From Clostridiales bacterium Firm_14 (GTDB lineage: Bacteria > Bacillota > Clostridia > Saccharofermentanales > Saccharofermentanaceae), in the NCBI GenBank assembly GCA_001604135.1, contig LVAT01000008.1:1-64000 (forward strand): a stretch of 64,000 bases of DNA, in the 5' to 3' direction. The translations under genes and the position numbers were made by a program. Each line of letters begins with the position of its first letter. Position 1 is the first letter of the stretch. The notes under the pieces are model-generated. The model saw only the letters and a list, made by a program, of their open reading frames with translations. It was not told where the DNA came from and searched no databases. This document shows positions 35,173 through 43,394 of this stretch, piece by piece.

Positions 35173-36837
35173 ATGAAGAAGACAGGTGACGGCAATAATC
35201 AGAAGCCAGTAAAGCGGGATCCGTATAATTCCGCGGCAAGGCGCTCCGTCAGCCCGGTCAGCAATTCAGCAAAAGCTCCCTCAAATGCCGCAAAACCTCA
35301 GGTAAAAAGACACCTGGCCCAAAGACCGGTTCAAAACCAGGCTCAGCGAACAGCAAATCCCGCAGTCAGAAATCAGGGGCAGAAACCCGTTCAGAGAACT
35401 ATTCAGAGACCTGCTTCAGGCCAGCCTCAGAGACAGGTTCAGAGATCACCTCAAAAGCAGGTTCAGCGTCCTGTTCAGAAGCCGGCACAAAGGCCTGTTC
35501 AGAAGCAGGTCCGGAGATCTGAAAAAAGAACTTCACAGGCTGATGTAAAGCCGTTCAATTTTGTCCCTCTTCTCATTGTTGCAGCGGTGATCCTTCTGGG
35601 AGTATTGGGCTATTGCAGCGTTACGAATTTTCTCGAAAAAGAATATGCACTCGTTAGTCAGGAGATGACGATCGAAGCAGGATCTAATAAGCCCGACCTC
35701 GGTATGTATATAAAGGGCGAGCCGGCTTTGCCTAAGTTTGTATCATGCAACCTTAATTTTGACGAAGTTAATACTGCTCTTCCACAGACGATAAGATTTA
35801 CGATAACGATGTACGGCAGGAATTTTCCGTGCGTCCTTACGATCGTTGATACGGTCGCGCCGACAGGCGAAGGCATCCCTCAGAGCATCTTTGCATGCCA
35901 GGAGCTGCCTGATGCATTAAGCTGCGTCACGAATATTCAGGACGTGACCGATGTTACAGCCGAATGGTATGACGTTCCGGATATGACGCGGGGCGGACGA
36001 TATAACACTTATGTCCTGCTTACAGACGCTGTGGGGAACCAGACTTACGTAGGAGTTCCTTTTGATGTCACATTGGATTCGACTCCTCCTGTGATCAAGG
36101 GATATCAGGATCTTCAGGTCTATATCGGCGATTCGGTAGCATATAAGAAGAGCATTATCGTAACCGATGATTACGATAATGCCCCGGCACTTGATGTCGA
36201 TGTCTCGAAAGTGGATCTGAATACGCCGGGCAAATACGATGTAACTTATACCGCCAGAGATTTCTCGGGGAACGAGACATCGGTATCGGTTAAGCTTAAG
36301 GTCTCCAAAAAGCCCAAGGGATATATCGAGCCTGACGTGGTCTATGCGGAGGCAAAGAAGATCTTAGATGAGATAACCAAACCCGGAATGACGGAAGAAG
36401 AGATCGCTCTCCAGATCGTCTGGTGGTGCAGATATAACATCAGATTCAACTTAAGGACACAGAACAGTTCTTGGACTGAAGCAGCCTATAACGCATACAA
36501 GACGAGGGTGGGCAACTGCTATTCGACGGTATATGCCGTCAAAGTCCTGCTGGATGTAGCCGGAATCGAGAACATGATCATCGAGCGCTATCCTTACCAG
36601 ACGGCCACCCATTTCTGGAATTACGTTAAGCTGAACGGCCAGTGGTATCACTGCGACTCAACGTGGCGCCAGGGTTACGACAGCTATTTCTTCATGTATA
36701 CGACCAAGGAACTCCTGAACTTCTGGCAGGGAGGATGGAACGGATTCCAGTTCAAACAGAAGGCATATCCTGAAAGTGCGTCCGAATCAGTCCAGAAGAA
36801 GATCGATTATAAGAACCACAAGATTATAGCGGAATGA
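35173..36837 (+). CDS. TglB: membrane-anchored transglutaminase-like protein with a P/Q/R-rich N-terminal tail
   Basis: 554 residues, close paralog of TglA with the same domain order. The tail (about 1-130) is rich in Gln, Pro, Arg and Val (QRPVQKPAQRPVQKQV). One membrane segment lies at about 133-155, then MTIEAGSNKPDLGMY opens the first beta domain and VTDDYDNAPALDVDVSKV marks the second. The catalytic domain has Cys449 (GNCYSTV), His480 (THFWNY) and Asp495 (WYHCDST). It starts five bases after TglA with no clear ribosome binding site. The following glycosyltransferase has its own -10, so the transcript may end here. Confidence 0.85.
   Translation: MKKTGDGNNQKPVKRDPYNSAARRSVSPVSNSAKAPSNAAKPQVKRHLAQRPVQNQAQRTANPAVRNQGQKPVQRTIQRPASGQPQRQVQRSPQKQVQRPVQKPAQRPVQKQVRRSEKRTSQADVKPFNFVPLLIVAAVILLGVLGYCSVTNFLEKEYALVSQEMTIEAGSNKPDLGMYIKGEPALPKFVSCNLNFDEVNTALPQTIRFTITMYGRNFPCVLTIVDTVAPTGEGIPQSIFACQELPDALSCVTNIQDVTDVTAEWYDVPDMTRGGRYNTYVLLTDAVGNQTYVGVPFDVTLDSTPPVIKGYQDLQVYIGDSVAYKKSIIVTDDYDNAPALDVDVSKVDLNTPGKYDVTYTARDFSGNETSVSVKLKVSKKPKGYIEPDVVYAEAKKILDEITKPGMTEEEIALQIVWWCRYNIRFNLRTQNSSWTEAAYNAYKTRVGNCYSTVYAVKVLLDVAGIENMIIERYPYQTATHFWNYVKLNGQWYHCDSTWRQGYDSYFFMYTTKELLNFWQGGWNGFQFKQKAYPESASESVQKKIDYKNHKIIAE
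35379..35517 (+). repeat. Short degenerate repeats in tglB coding QRPVQKP-type units
   Basis: GTTCAGA-based units recur about every 12-24 bases with variable spacing, encoding alternating Gln, Arg, Pro and Val. Confidence 0.6.
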
Positions 36838-36841
36838 TTTA

Positions 36842-36850
36842 TGCTATAAT
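36842..36850 (+). promoter_or_regulatory. Extended -10 promoter of the glycosyltransferase genes
   Basis: TGCTATAAT matches the extended -10 perfectly, 32 bases before the ATG; CAGGAG serves as the ribosome binding site. No good -35 is seen, as usual for this promoter type. Confidence 0.6.
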
Positions 36851-36882
36851 TCTTCAAAGAATAAGAAAAACAGGAGCTTACG

Positions 36883-37839
36883 ATGACGCCGGTACTATAT
36901 CTTGTAATCCCATGCTATAACGAGGAGCAGGTTCTTCCGCTTACGAGCGGCAAGTTTAAGGCCAAATTGGAAGAGCTTATTGAAGCAGGCAAGATCAGCG
37001 AGGACAGCCGCGTTATGTTTGTAAACGACGGCAGTAAAGATACGACATGGGACATCCTTTCATCCCTTTGTGAAGAAGATAAGAAGTATTGCGCAATCTC
37101 CCTGGCACACAACAGAGGCCACCAGAATGCCCTGATCGCAGGACTCATGGAAGCAAAGAAGTTTGCTGACATTACGATCTCTATGGACTGCGACGGTCAG
37201 GACGACATCAACGCGATCACCCAGATGGTCGATGAATATGCCAAGGGAAACGAGATCGTTTTCGGTGTCAGAAATGACAGATCGACTGACTCCTGGTTCA
37301 AGAGAACGACCGCACAGTCTTATTACAAGTTCCTCCGCGGCATGGGTGTTGACATCATTCCGGATCACGCGGATTACAGACTCATGAGCGCCAGAGTCCT
37401 TAATGCTCTGGAAGGCTATGGCGAAGTAAATCTCTTCTTGAGAGGAATCATTCCCCAACTGGGATTCAAGCAGTCAGTCGTTTATTATTCCAGAGCAGAG
37501 AGAGAAGCGGGAACCACGCATTATCCTCTGTCCAAGATGATGTCTCTTGCGATCGACGGCGTTACGTCTTTCTCGATCAGACCCTTAAGACTTATCACGG
37601 TCTTGGGAATCATAGTTGCTCTCTTGAGTTTTGTCGGTATCATATATGTTCTGGTATCGGTTATCTCAGGCTATTACGTTGACGGCTGGGCTTCCACAAC
37701 ATGTATCCTCTGCTTTGTTTCAGGAATACAGATGATAAGCCTTGGCGTTATCGGTGAATACATCGGCAGGATATATCTCGAGACAAAGAAGCGCCCGCGT
37801 TACTTTGTTGCCGAGAGGAAAAATATAACGGAGGAGTAA
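36883..37839 (+). CDS. GT2 family glycosyltransferase, GtrB/DPM1-like, with two C-terminal membrane segments
   Basis: Transfers a sugar from a nucleotide sugar to undecaprenyl phosphate on the inner membrane face. The GT-A domain opens VIPCYNEEQVLPLT, with VNDGSKDTTW, NRGHQNALIAGL and the metal site SMDCDGQDD. Two membrane segments (about 228-250 and 268-290) and the ending IGEYIGRIYLETKKRPRY are typical of GtrB/ArnC-like proteins. Length 318. Lipid-linked sugars of this kind feed GT-C proteins such as the YfhO-like protein at 22956, but no GT-C gene is adjacent here. Sugar unknown. Confidence 0.9.
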   Translation: MTPVLYLVIPCYNEEQVLPLTSGKFKAKLEELIEAGKISEDSRVMFVNDGSKDTTWDILSSLCEEDKKYCAISLAHNRGHQNALIAGLMEAKKFADITISMDCDGQDDINAITQMVDEYAKGNEIVFGVRNDRSTDSWFKRTTAQSYYKFLRGMGVDIIPDHADYRLMSARVLNALEGYGEVNLFLRGIIPQLGFKQSVVYYSRAEREAGTTHYPLSKMMSLAIDGVTSFSIRPLRLITVLGIIVALLSFVGIIYVLVSVISGYYVDGWASTTCILCFVSGIQMISLGVIGEYIGRIYLETKKRPRYFVAERKNITEE

Positions 37840-37842
37840 ACC

Positions 37843-38547
37843 ATGGATATTTTGTATGTTGTAATGCCCGCATATAACGAAGAGGACAATATTCTCGACG
37901 TAGTTACTTCATGGTATCCGATTCTTGAGGGCAAGGATCCCGCTTCAAGGCTCGTTATTGCAGACAGCGGAAGCCAGGACCGCACGCATGAACTTCTTGA
38001 GAACTTCCAGAAGGATCATCCCCAGCTCGTTATCCTGTCAGATACAGGCAAGCAGCACGGCCCCAAGGTCATTGCTCTTTACGATTATTCGATCAAGCAG
38101 GGCGCTGATTTCATTTTCCAGACAGACTCAGACGGACAGACACTCCCCGAGGAGTTCGACGCTTTCTGGCAGATGCGCCACGGCTATAAGGGAATCTTCG
38201 GCCACAGAGTCGTAAGAGGCGACGGTAAGGACAGAGCCTTCGTTGAGAAGGTCGTATGCTTCCTCTTGAAGCTCTATTTCAAGGTAAAGGTACCGGACGC
38301 AAATGCTCCTTTCCGTCTCATGGATGCAAAGACAGTCGCTAAGTACCTTCCCAAGCTCGACAAGGATTACAACCTCCCGAACATCATGATGACAACATAT
38401 TTTGTTCACTATGGTGAGGAGCACACTTTCCGTGAAGTAACGTTCAGACCCCGTCAGGGCGGTACGAACTCCATTAATATTAAGAAGATCGTTAAGATCG
38501 GCTGGAAGGCTTTAGGTGACTTCCGCCGCCTTAAGAAGGCTATGTAA
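37843..38547 (+). CDS. GT2 family glycosyltransferase, soluble
   Basis: 234 residues comprising a single GT-A domain without membrane segments. The N-terminus VVMPAYNEEDNILDVV and ADSGSQDRTHELL bind the nucleotide; FQTDSDGQTLPEEF holds the DxD-type metal site. Similar to polyprenol-phosphate sugar transferases. AACGGAGGAG overlaps the end of the preceding gene. Its stop TAATG overlaps the next start, so the three genes form one translationally linked unit. Confidence 0.88.
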   Translation: MDILYVVMPAYNEEDNILDVVTSWYPILEGKDPASRLVIADSGSQDRTHELLENFQKDHPQLVILSDTGKQHGPKVIALYDYSIKQGADFIFQTDSDGQTLPEEFDAFWQMRHGYKGIFGHRVVRGDGKDRAFVEKVVCFLLKLYFKVKVPDANAPFRLMDAKTVAKYLPKLDKDYNLPNIMMTTYFVHYGEEHTFREVTFRPRQGGTNSINIKKIVKIGWKALGDFRRLKKAM

Positions 38548-39641
38548 TGGCAAGATCCGAAAAGACAAAACTTAAAAAGATCATAACGGCGCTGGTTTTA
38601 CTGGCGCTTACTATTGGAATCCTGTGGTTTGTCCAGAGGCTCCTTATGAAAAAGTACCAGGTCGGAGTTATCGAGGGTTCTTTTACTGAAGAGTACTACA
38701 AGGAAAAAGTCCCTCATGACGTCCTCATGTTCGGTGACTGCGATATGTATGAGAATTTCTCGCCCATCAAGATGTACGAAGATTACGGAGTTTCATCCTA
38801 TATCAGAGGTTCCGGCGAGCAGTATATGTGGCAGTCTTATTATCTTCTCAGGGATTCCTTAAGGATCGAGACACCGAAGGTCGTCGTTCTGTCCATCCAC
38901 AATCTGCAGCACGAGTATCCGAAGCGTCAGGAAGTATACAACAGAATGACTCTGGACGGCATGAGATGGTCCAAGGACAAGGTTGACGCAATTAATGTCT
39001 CCATGACTGAAGAAGAAACTTTTGTATCCTATGTTTTCCCAATCCTGAGATTCCATTACAGATGGAACGAACTTACCGAGACTGATTTCCGTCATGTATT
39101 CTCGAAAGATGTTGCTTCCCATAACGGCTACTACATGCGCTGTGATGTGAAGGGCGTTAAAGAATCCTGGCCAACACCGGGCAGGACATCTTATAAATTC
39201 GATGAGACTTCAATGTATTATCTCGACCAGATAAGACAGCTATGCGCCGAGAAGGGCATTGAGCTTCTGCTCGTACGTGCTCCGATCGAACACGGATGGC
39301 ATGAGCAGTGGGATGAGAACATCAGGAAATATGCTGCGCAGTACGGGCTCACATATATAAATCTCTGCGATTACGCTGATGAGATGGGTATCGACATGAC
39401 ACAGGACACTTACGATCAGGGTGCCCACCTCAACATATATGGGGCAGAGAAGGTGAGTGTATTCTTCGGAAAATACCTTATAGATAATTATGACCTGACC
39501 GATTACAGAACAGTACCTGCCGTAGCCAAAGAATATGAGAAAGACATCGAGTTCTATAATTTTGTGAGAGACGATCAGTTAAGTGAACTTAAGGAATACG
39601 GCAAGCTCATACATTACGGTCCTTTTGCAGTCGGTCAATAA
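38547..39641 (+). CDS. Membrane-anchored SGNH-like protein with Cys at the nucleophile position
   Basis: 364 residues. An N-terminal anchor (about 11-30) is followed by an extracytoplasmic SGNH/GDSL-type domain. The usual GDS nucleophile block reads GDC (Cys65) in LMFGDCDMYENFSP. A later asparagine is likely in the oxyanion region, and the C-terminal DQGAHLN (about 290-296) matches the Asp-His end of the fold. Such proteins acylate or deacylate surface glycans or act on cell-wall polymers. From memory, clostridial relatives also carry GDC here, so the cysteine may be the family form and not a loss of function. The last gene of the GT-GT-SGNH unit. Confidence 0.75.
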   Translation: MARSEKTKLKKIITALVLLALTIGILWFVQRLLMKKYQVGVIEGSFTEEYYKEKVPHDVLMFGDCDMYENFSPIKMYEDYGVSSYIRGSGEQYMWQSYYLLRDSLRIETPKVVVLSIHNLQHEYPKRQEVYNRMTLDGMRWSKDKVDAINVSMTEEETFVSYVFPILRFHYRWNELTETDFRHVFSKDVASHNGYYMRCDVKGVKESWPTPGRTSYKFDETSMYYLDQIRQLCAEKGIELLLVRAPIEHGWHEQWDENIRKYAAQYGLTYINLCDYADEMGIDMTQDTYDQGAHLNIYGAEKVSVFFGKYLIDNYDLTDYRTVPAVAKEYEKDIEFYNFVRDDQLSELKEYGKLIHYGPFAVGQ

Positions 39642-39779
39642 CAAATTTTATTTATAATTAGTCATTTTAACTGTAAAAATGCTACGGTTTTCCCTTATTT
39701 TTGGCATTTGAAAGTAATTTCCATAGTGTATTATTAGTGAAGTGTTTACAAAGAACCAAATATGGGAGGATTTTTTGAC

Positions 39780-40367
39780 ATGAAGTTAGTTAAGACAGCA
39801 GCTCTTATCATGAGCCTTAGCATAGCAGGTGCCGTACTTTGTGCTTGTAACAACCAGCCTGAGCCGGTATCTTCTGACATTAACGTTATTGCTACACAGA
39901 GCCAGAACAGCAACGTTGGCAACACTGATGAGACCAGCGGAAGCGTTGCCGGAAGCACTACAGCTTATAAGTTCACATATAAGGGTGTAGATTTTGCCAT
40001 TAATCAGGAAGTAGATCTTTCTAAGTTTGTAGACGGTACAGACTATGAGTTGATCGAGAGCATGAGCTGTGCAAACGCTGCCGGCGAATTGGGCTGGGAG
40101 ATCAGATTCACAGGCGGTTCTGTTGAAGTCAGAACAACACCTGAGGACGGCAAACAGCTGATCCAGAATATTATCGTTTACGATGATACAGTAGCAACTC
40201 CTGAGGGAGTCAGTGTCGGCAGCACAGTTGACCAGGTTAAGGCTGTTTACGGTGAGCCCACAGATACAACTGAGGAAGCTCTGATCTATGAGATCACAGA
40301 GGATTCCTGCCTCGAGTTCCTGGTTAAGAATGATGCAGTTTGGCAGATCCAGTACTTAATGCAGTAA
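39780..40367 (+). CDS. Small lipoprotein 1, possibly BamE/BLIP-like fold
   Basis: Lipoprotein with signal peptide and lipobox ending LCAC (Cys22 or so in AGAVLCACNNQPEP), then a Ser/Asn/Thr linker and a ~140-residue domain. The C-terminal half has GVSVGSTVDQVKAVYGEP, reminiscent of BamE/SmpA or BLIP-like repeats. Track start 39762 lies inside the GGGAGG ribosome binding site; ATG 39780 is correct, giving 195 residues. It is paralogous to the lipoprotein at 46384. It stands directly before TglC. Confidence 0.82.
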   Translation: MKLVKTAALIMSLSIAGAVLCACNNQPEPVSSDINVIATQSQNSNVGNTDETSGSVAGSTTAYKFTYKGVDFAINQEVDLSKFVDGTDYELIESMSCANAAGELGWEIRFTGGSVEVRTTPEDGKQLIQNIIVYDDTVATPEGVSVGSTVDQVKAVYGEPTDTTEEALIYEITEDSCLEFLVKNDAVWQIQYLMQ

Positions 40368-40382
40368 TCAGTTATATTACCG

Positions 40383-41744
40383 ATGACTCGCCAGGCTAAG
40401 AAAAAGAAATTCAGTATTACAAGGCTGTTGGGATTGGGGATACTTCCTCCAATCGCAGGAGCCTTGTTAGGCGTTGCGGGCTGTTATTATTTCTACAACC
40501 AGACAATTGACAGCATTGATAACAGAGTTCTTCAGGAAGTAAGCATCGAGTATGGTCATCCGATCACACTGGACAGCTTCTTCACTGAGATCCCGCCGAA
40601 CACCAAGTTTATAACTGCCGTAGACCAGATCGATACAGGCCTTTTGCAGACCTACGATATAGCGATCGACTGCGGCGGTCATGTCGTTCATTCGGTCCTT
40701 AACGTAGTTGACCGTACGGCTCCCACGGGAACGGCAGTTCCTTTTAAGATGTATGCAGGCAAGGCTCCGGATCCGAATCTCCTTATCAAGGATATCTTCG
40801 ATCTGACGGCCGTATCACTCTCTTATGACAAGGGAGAACCTGATCTCACCAAGGGCGGCGACTTTATGATCGGCGTAAGGCTTACGGATTCCAACGGCAA
40901 CTATTCCGTTGTTGACGTTCCTTTCCGCGTCATTAAGGATACCGAACCTCCGAAGATCTTAGGCGCCGGCGATTTCGACGTTGTCGTAGGAAAAGGCGAC
41001 GGCATGACATATGACGACAACATCATCGTTACTGATGACTATGCCGTAAAACCCAAGTTGGAAATCGATGATTCAAAGGTAGATCTCACACAGGTCGGTG
41101 ATTACGATCTGATCTACAGAGCTACTGATGATGTCGGCAATGTATCCGAAGTCACTGTTCAGGTACACGTTGTAATCACAGGCAGAGGCGGTTTGTCATC
41201 TGCTGAGATCCGTGCTTATGAAGAGAAGGCTTACGGCATGGCAAGGGATATCAACAAGAAGATCCTTAAGTCCGGCGATACTGATGTCGTTAAGGCAATG
41301 AAGATCTTCTACTGGGTACACAATAACATCAGATTCGTATTGCGTACTCCCCAGTACGATAACTGGGCAGTTGCCGCTATCAATACATTCTCCAAGAGAT
41401 ATTCTTCCTGCTACGGAACATGGGCTGTCTGCAAGGCGATGCTCGATGTCGAAGGAATAGAAAATCTCTGCGTAGTAAGAAAAGTATCGAGGGCGCATCC
41501 GAACTACCACTATTGGGCACTGGTAAAGCTCAACGGTGAATGGTATCACTGCGACGCACAGAAGTATTTTGACGGTACTTCCAAAAAGTACTTCACGTTC
41601 ATGATGACGGACAAGGAGATCTATGCGGCTCCTTCCGACCATACTTTCGACAAGTCCAAATATCCGGAACGATCGACCAAGTCGGTACAAAAATATGTAG
41701 ACGTTTATAACGGGAAGATCAAATCAGGTTTCCCGTATAAATAA
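40383..41744 (+). CDS. TglC: membrane-anchored transglutaminase-like protein
   Basis: 453 residues. A short basic N-terminus and one membrane segment (about 12-38) replace the long tails of A and B. The first beta domain starts VSIEYGHPITLDSFF, the second has VTDDYAVKPKLEIDDSKVD. The catalytic domain has Cys343 (SSCYGTW), His376 (YHYWALV) and Asp391 (WYHCDAQ). It begins 15 bases after lipoprotein 1 with no recognisable ribosome binding site. In place of the Gly/Asp before the catalytic Cys of other paralogs it has Ser. Confidence 0.84.
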   Translation: MTRQAKKKKFSITRLLGLGILPPIAGALLGVAGCYYFYNQTIDSIDNRVLQEVSIEYGHPITLDSFFTEIPPNTKFITAVDQIDTGLLQTYDIAIDCGGHVVHSVLNVVDRTAPTGTAVPFKMYAGKAPDPNLLIKDIFDLTAVSLSYDKGEPDLTKGGDFMIGVRLTDSNGNYSVVDVPFRVIKDTEPPKILGAGDFDVVVGKGDGMTYDDNIIVTDDYAVKPKLEIDDSKVDLTQVGDYDLIYRATDDVGNVSEVTVQVHVVITGRGGLSSAEIRAYEEKAYGMARDINKKILKSGDTDVVKAMKIFYWVHNNIRFVLRTPQYDNWAVAAINTFSKRYSSCYGTWAVCKAMLDVEGIENLCVVRKVSRAHPNYHYWALVKLNGEWYHCDAQKYFDGTSKKYFTFMMTDKEIYAAPSDHTFDKSKYPERSTKSVQKYVDVYNGKIKSGFPYK

Positions 41745-41798
41745 AGGCGACGGCTGACTCCGTCCCTGGGGATTTTAAATTATTAATGGGAATTGGTA

Positions 41799-43343
41799 AT
41801 GGGAATGAAGAGACGAGTTCTAAGCATAGTGGTTTTAATCCTGGCAGTGTTATCGATTGCCTTGATCGCCGCATGCGACACGCTTAACGATCTCAAGACT
41901 GATGTAACTATCGAGGTAGGTTCGCCTATCTCGATAGATGCATTTTTTGAGAACGTACCGGAAGGTGCACAGTTCCTGACTGACGTGTCGGGAATCAACA
42001 CCAATGAGCCCGGAGTCTATCAGCTTAAGATCGGCTGCGGCAAGAAGAGTGCAGATGTCATCCTTAGGATCGAAGATCACACGCCTCCTACGGGAGAAGC
42101 TGTTCCGCAGACGGTCTATCTCAACTGGAAGATGCCGGAAGCTACTGAAGTAATCGCCAACCTTTTTGACTTTTCGGGAGTTGCCCTGGTCGAGTACCAG
42201 GACGGCGTTCCGAGCTTTACGGATGGCGGTGAATACCAGGTTCCTGTCGTTGTTACAGACGTATACGGAAACAGCGGCGTCATCATGGTCCCGTTTACGG
42301 TTATCAATGATACGACAGCCCCTGTCATCAGCGGCGTTCATGAGCTTGAACTGGAGGGAAATCCTGACCAGCTCGACTTCTATGAGGGCGTAACGGTCGT
42401 TGACGATTACGATCCCGAGCCGATCATTTCCGTAGATGAGACCGAAGTCGATTATACGAAGGCCGGCAAATATAACCTCACTTACAGAGCCGTCGATAAG
42501 GCAGGCAACATCGCTACGGTTACGACTACCATTACGGTAAAGATCGCTGATGCGAATGCAAAGAATAAGAAAAGCGGCGGAGATCCCGGAACCTATTATG
42601 TAGGCGACGGTGATCCTTATGCTCTTGCCAGAAAGATCATGTCAGGTCTCTACAGGAAAAATGATGTTGAGACTGCAAGAGCAATCTTTAACTGGGTACA
42701 CGACAACCTCTGGTTCAGACTTCTTTCCGGAACCAGGAACTATGAGCATGCCGCATACAGAGGATTTACAAAGCGAAGCGGTGACTGCTACGTTTACTAT
42801 TCATGCTGCAAGATGCTCCTGGACATTGCCGGCATCGAGAATATGAGAGTTGACCGTTCACCCAAGCTTAACGGCAAGATTCATTTCTGGCTTCTCGTAA
42901 AGCTCAACGGCGAATGGTATCACTGCGATGCTACAGAGGGTTACAACGATCATCCCGGCGTCTGGTTCATGTGCACCGATGCCCAGATCAATGACAGATA
43001 TCACAAGTTCAACGGAGCTTTGTATCCTCCGAGAGCAGGCGGTTCCAAGGAATTCGCTTCGCCTACACCGCTTCCTACTGAAGAACCGTCGGTAACACCT
43101 TCTCCTTCGGTATCTCCTTCGGTAACGCCTACGGTGCAGCCGTCAGAGGGTCCTACGCCGACACCATCAGAGAGTAATCAGACACCTACGCCGACACCTG
43201 TCACGGAAACGCCGACTCCAACAGGCGCTGCCGAGCCGACAGCTACGCCGGTGCCGACTCCGACTGATGCTCCGGAGGACACACCGACAACTGTTCCTCA
43301 GCCGACAAAAGATACAAGCAGTGAATCTTCTGACGGTGAATAG
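41799..43343 (+). CDS. TglD: transglutaminase-like lipoprotein with a P/T-rich C-terminal stalk
   Basis: About 514 residues. The signal peptide ends in lipobox ALIAAC, so it is probably lipid-anchored and not spanned by a TM. The first beta domain opens VTIEVGSPISIDAFF; the second carries VVDDYDPEPIISVDETEVD. The catalytic triad is Cys330 (GDCYVYY), His362 (IHFWLL) and Asp377 (WYHCDAT). After the domain, ~95 residues of Pro, Thr, Ser and Glu (PTPTP runs) form an extended stalk with no sorting signal. The start is ambiguous: TTG 41793, ATG 41799 or ATG 41805. I chose 41799 because GGGA stands seven bases before it. Confidence 0.82.
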   Translation: MGMKRRVLSIVVLILAVLSIALIAACDTLNDLKTDVTIEVGSPISIDAFFENVPEGAQFLTDVSGINTNEPGVYQLKIGCGKKSADVILRIEDHTPPTGEAVPQTVYLNWKMPEATEVIANLFDFSGVALVEYQDGVPSFTDGGEYQVPVVVTDVYGNSGVIMVPFTVINDTTAPVISGVHELELEGNPDQLDFYEGVTVVDDYDPEPIISVDETEVDYTKAGKYNLTYRAVDKAGNIATVTTTITVKIADANAKNKKSGGDPGTYYVGDGDPYALARKIMSGLYRKNDVETARAIFNWVHDNLWFRLLSGTRNYEHAAYRGFTKRSGDCYVYYSCCKMLLDIAGIENMRVDRSPKLNGKIHFWLLVKLNGEWYHCDATEGYNDHPGVWFMCTDAQINDRYHKFNGALYPPRAGGSKEFASPTPLPTEEPSVTPSPSVSPSVTPTVQPSEGPTPTPSESNQTPTPTPVTETPTPTGAAEPTATPVPTPTDAPEDTPTTVPQPTKDTSSESSDGE

Positions 43344-43359
43344 TTGTTATAAATAATTC

Positions 43360-43388
43360 TTGATATTTTTCTCTGACTTTAAAATAAT
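43360..43388 (+). promoter_or_regulatory. Candidate promoter of tglE, near-leaderless
   Basis: TTGATA (43360-43365), 17-bp spacer, AATAAT (43383-43388). The expected start of transcription coincides with ATG 43395. Confidence 0.4.
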
Positions 43389-43394
43389 AAAGGC

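Noticed and set aside
33290-35517. CRISPR-like or mobile repeats
   Set aside because: The repeats are in frame, degenerate and without regular spacers; they encode P/Q-rich tails.
41850-42341. 163-aa minus-strand ORF
   Set aside because: It is a shadow of tglD; no ribosome binding site or recognisable domain.
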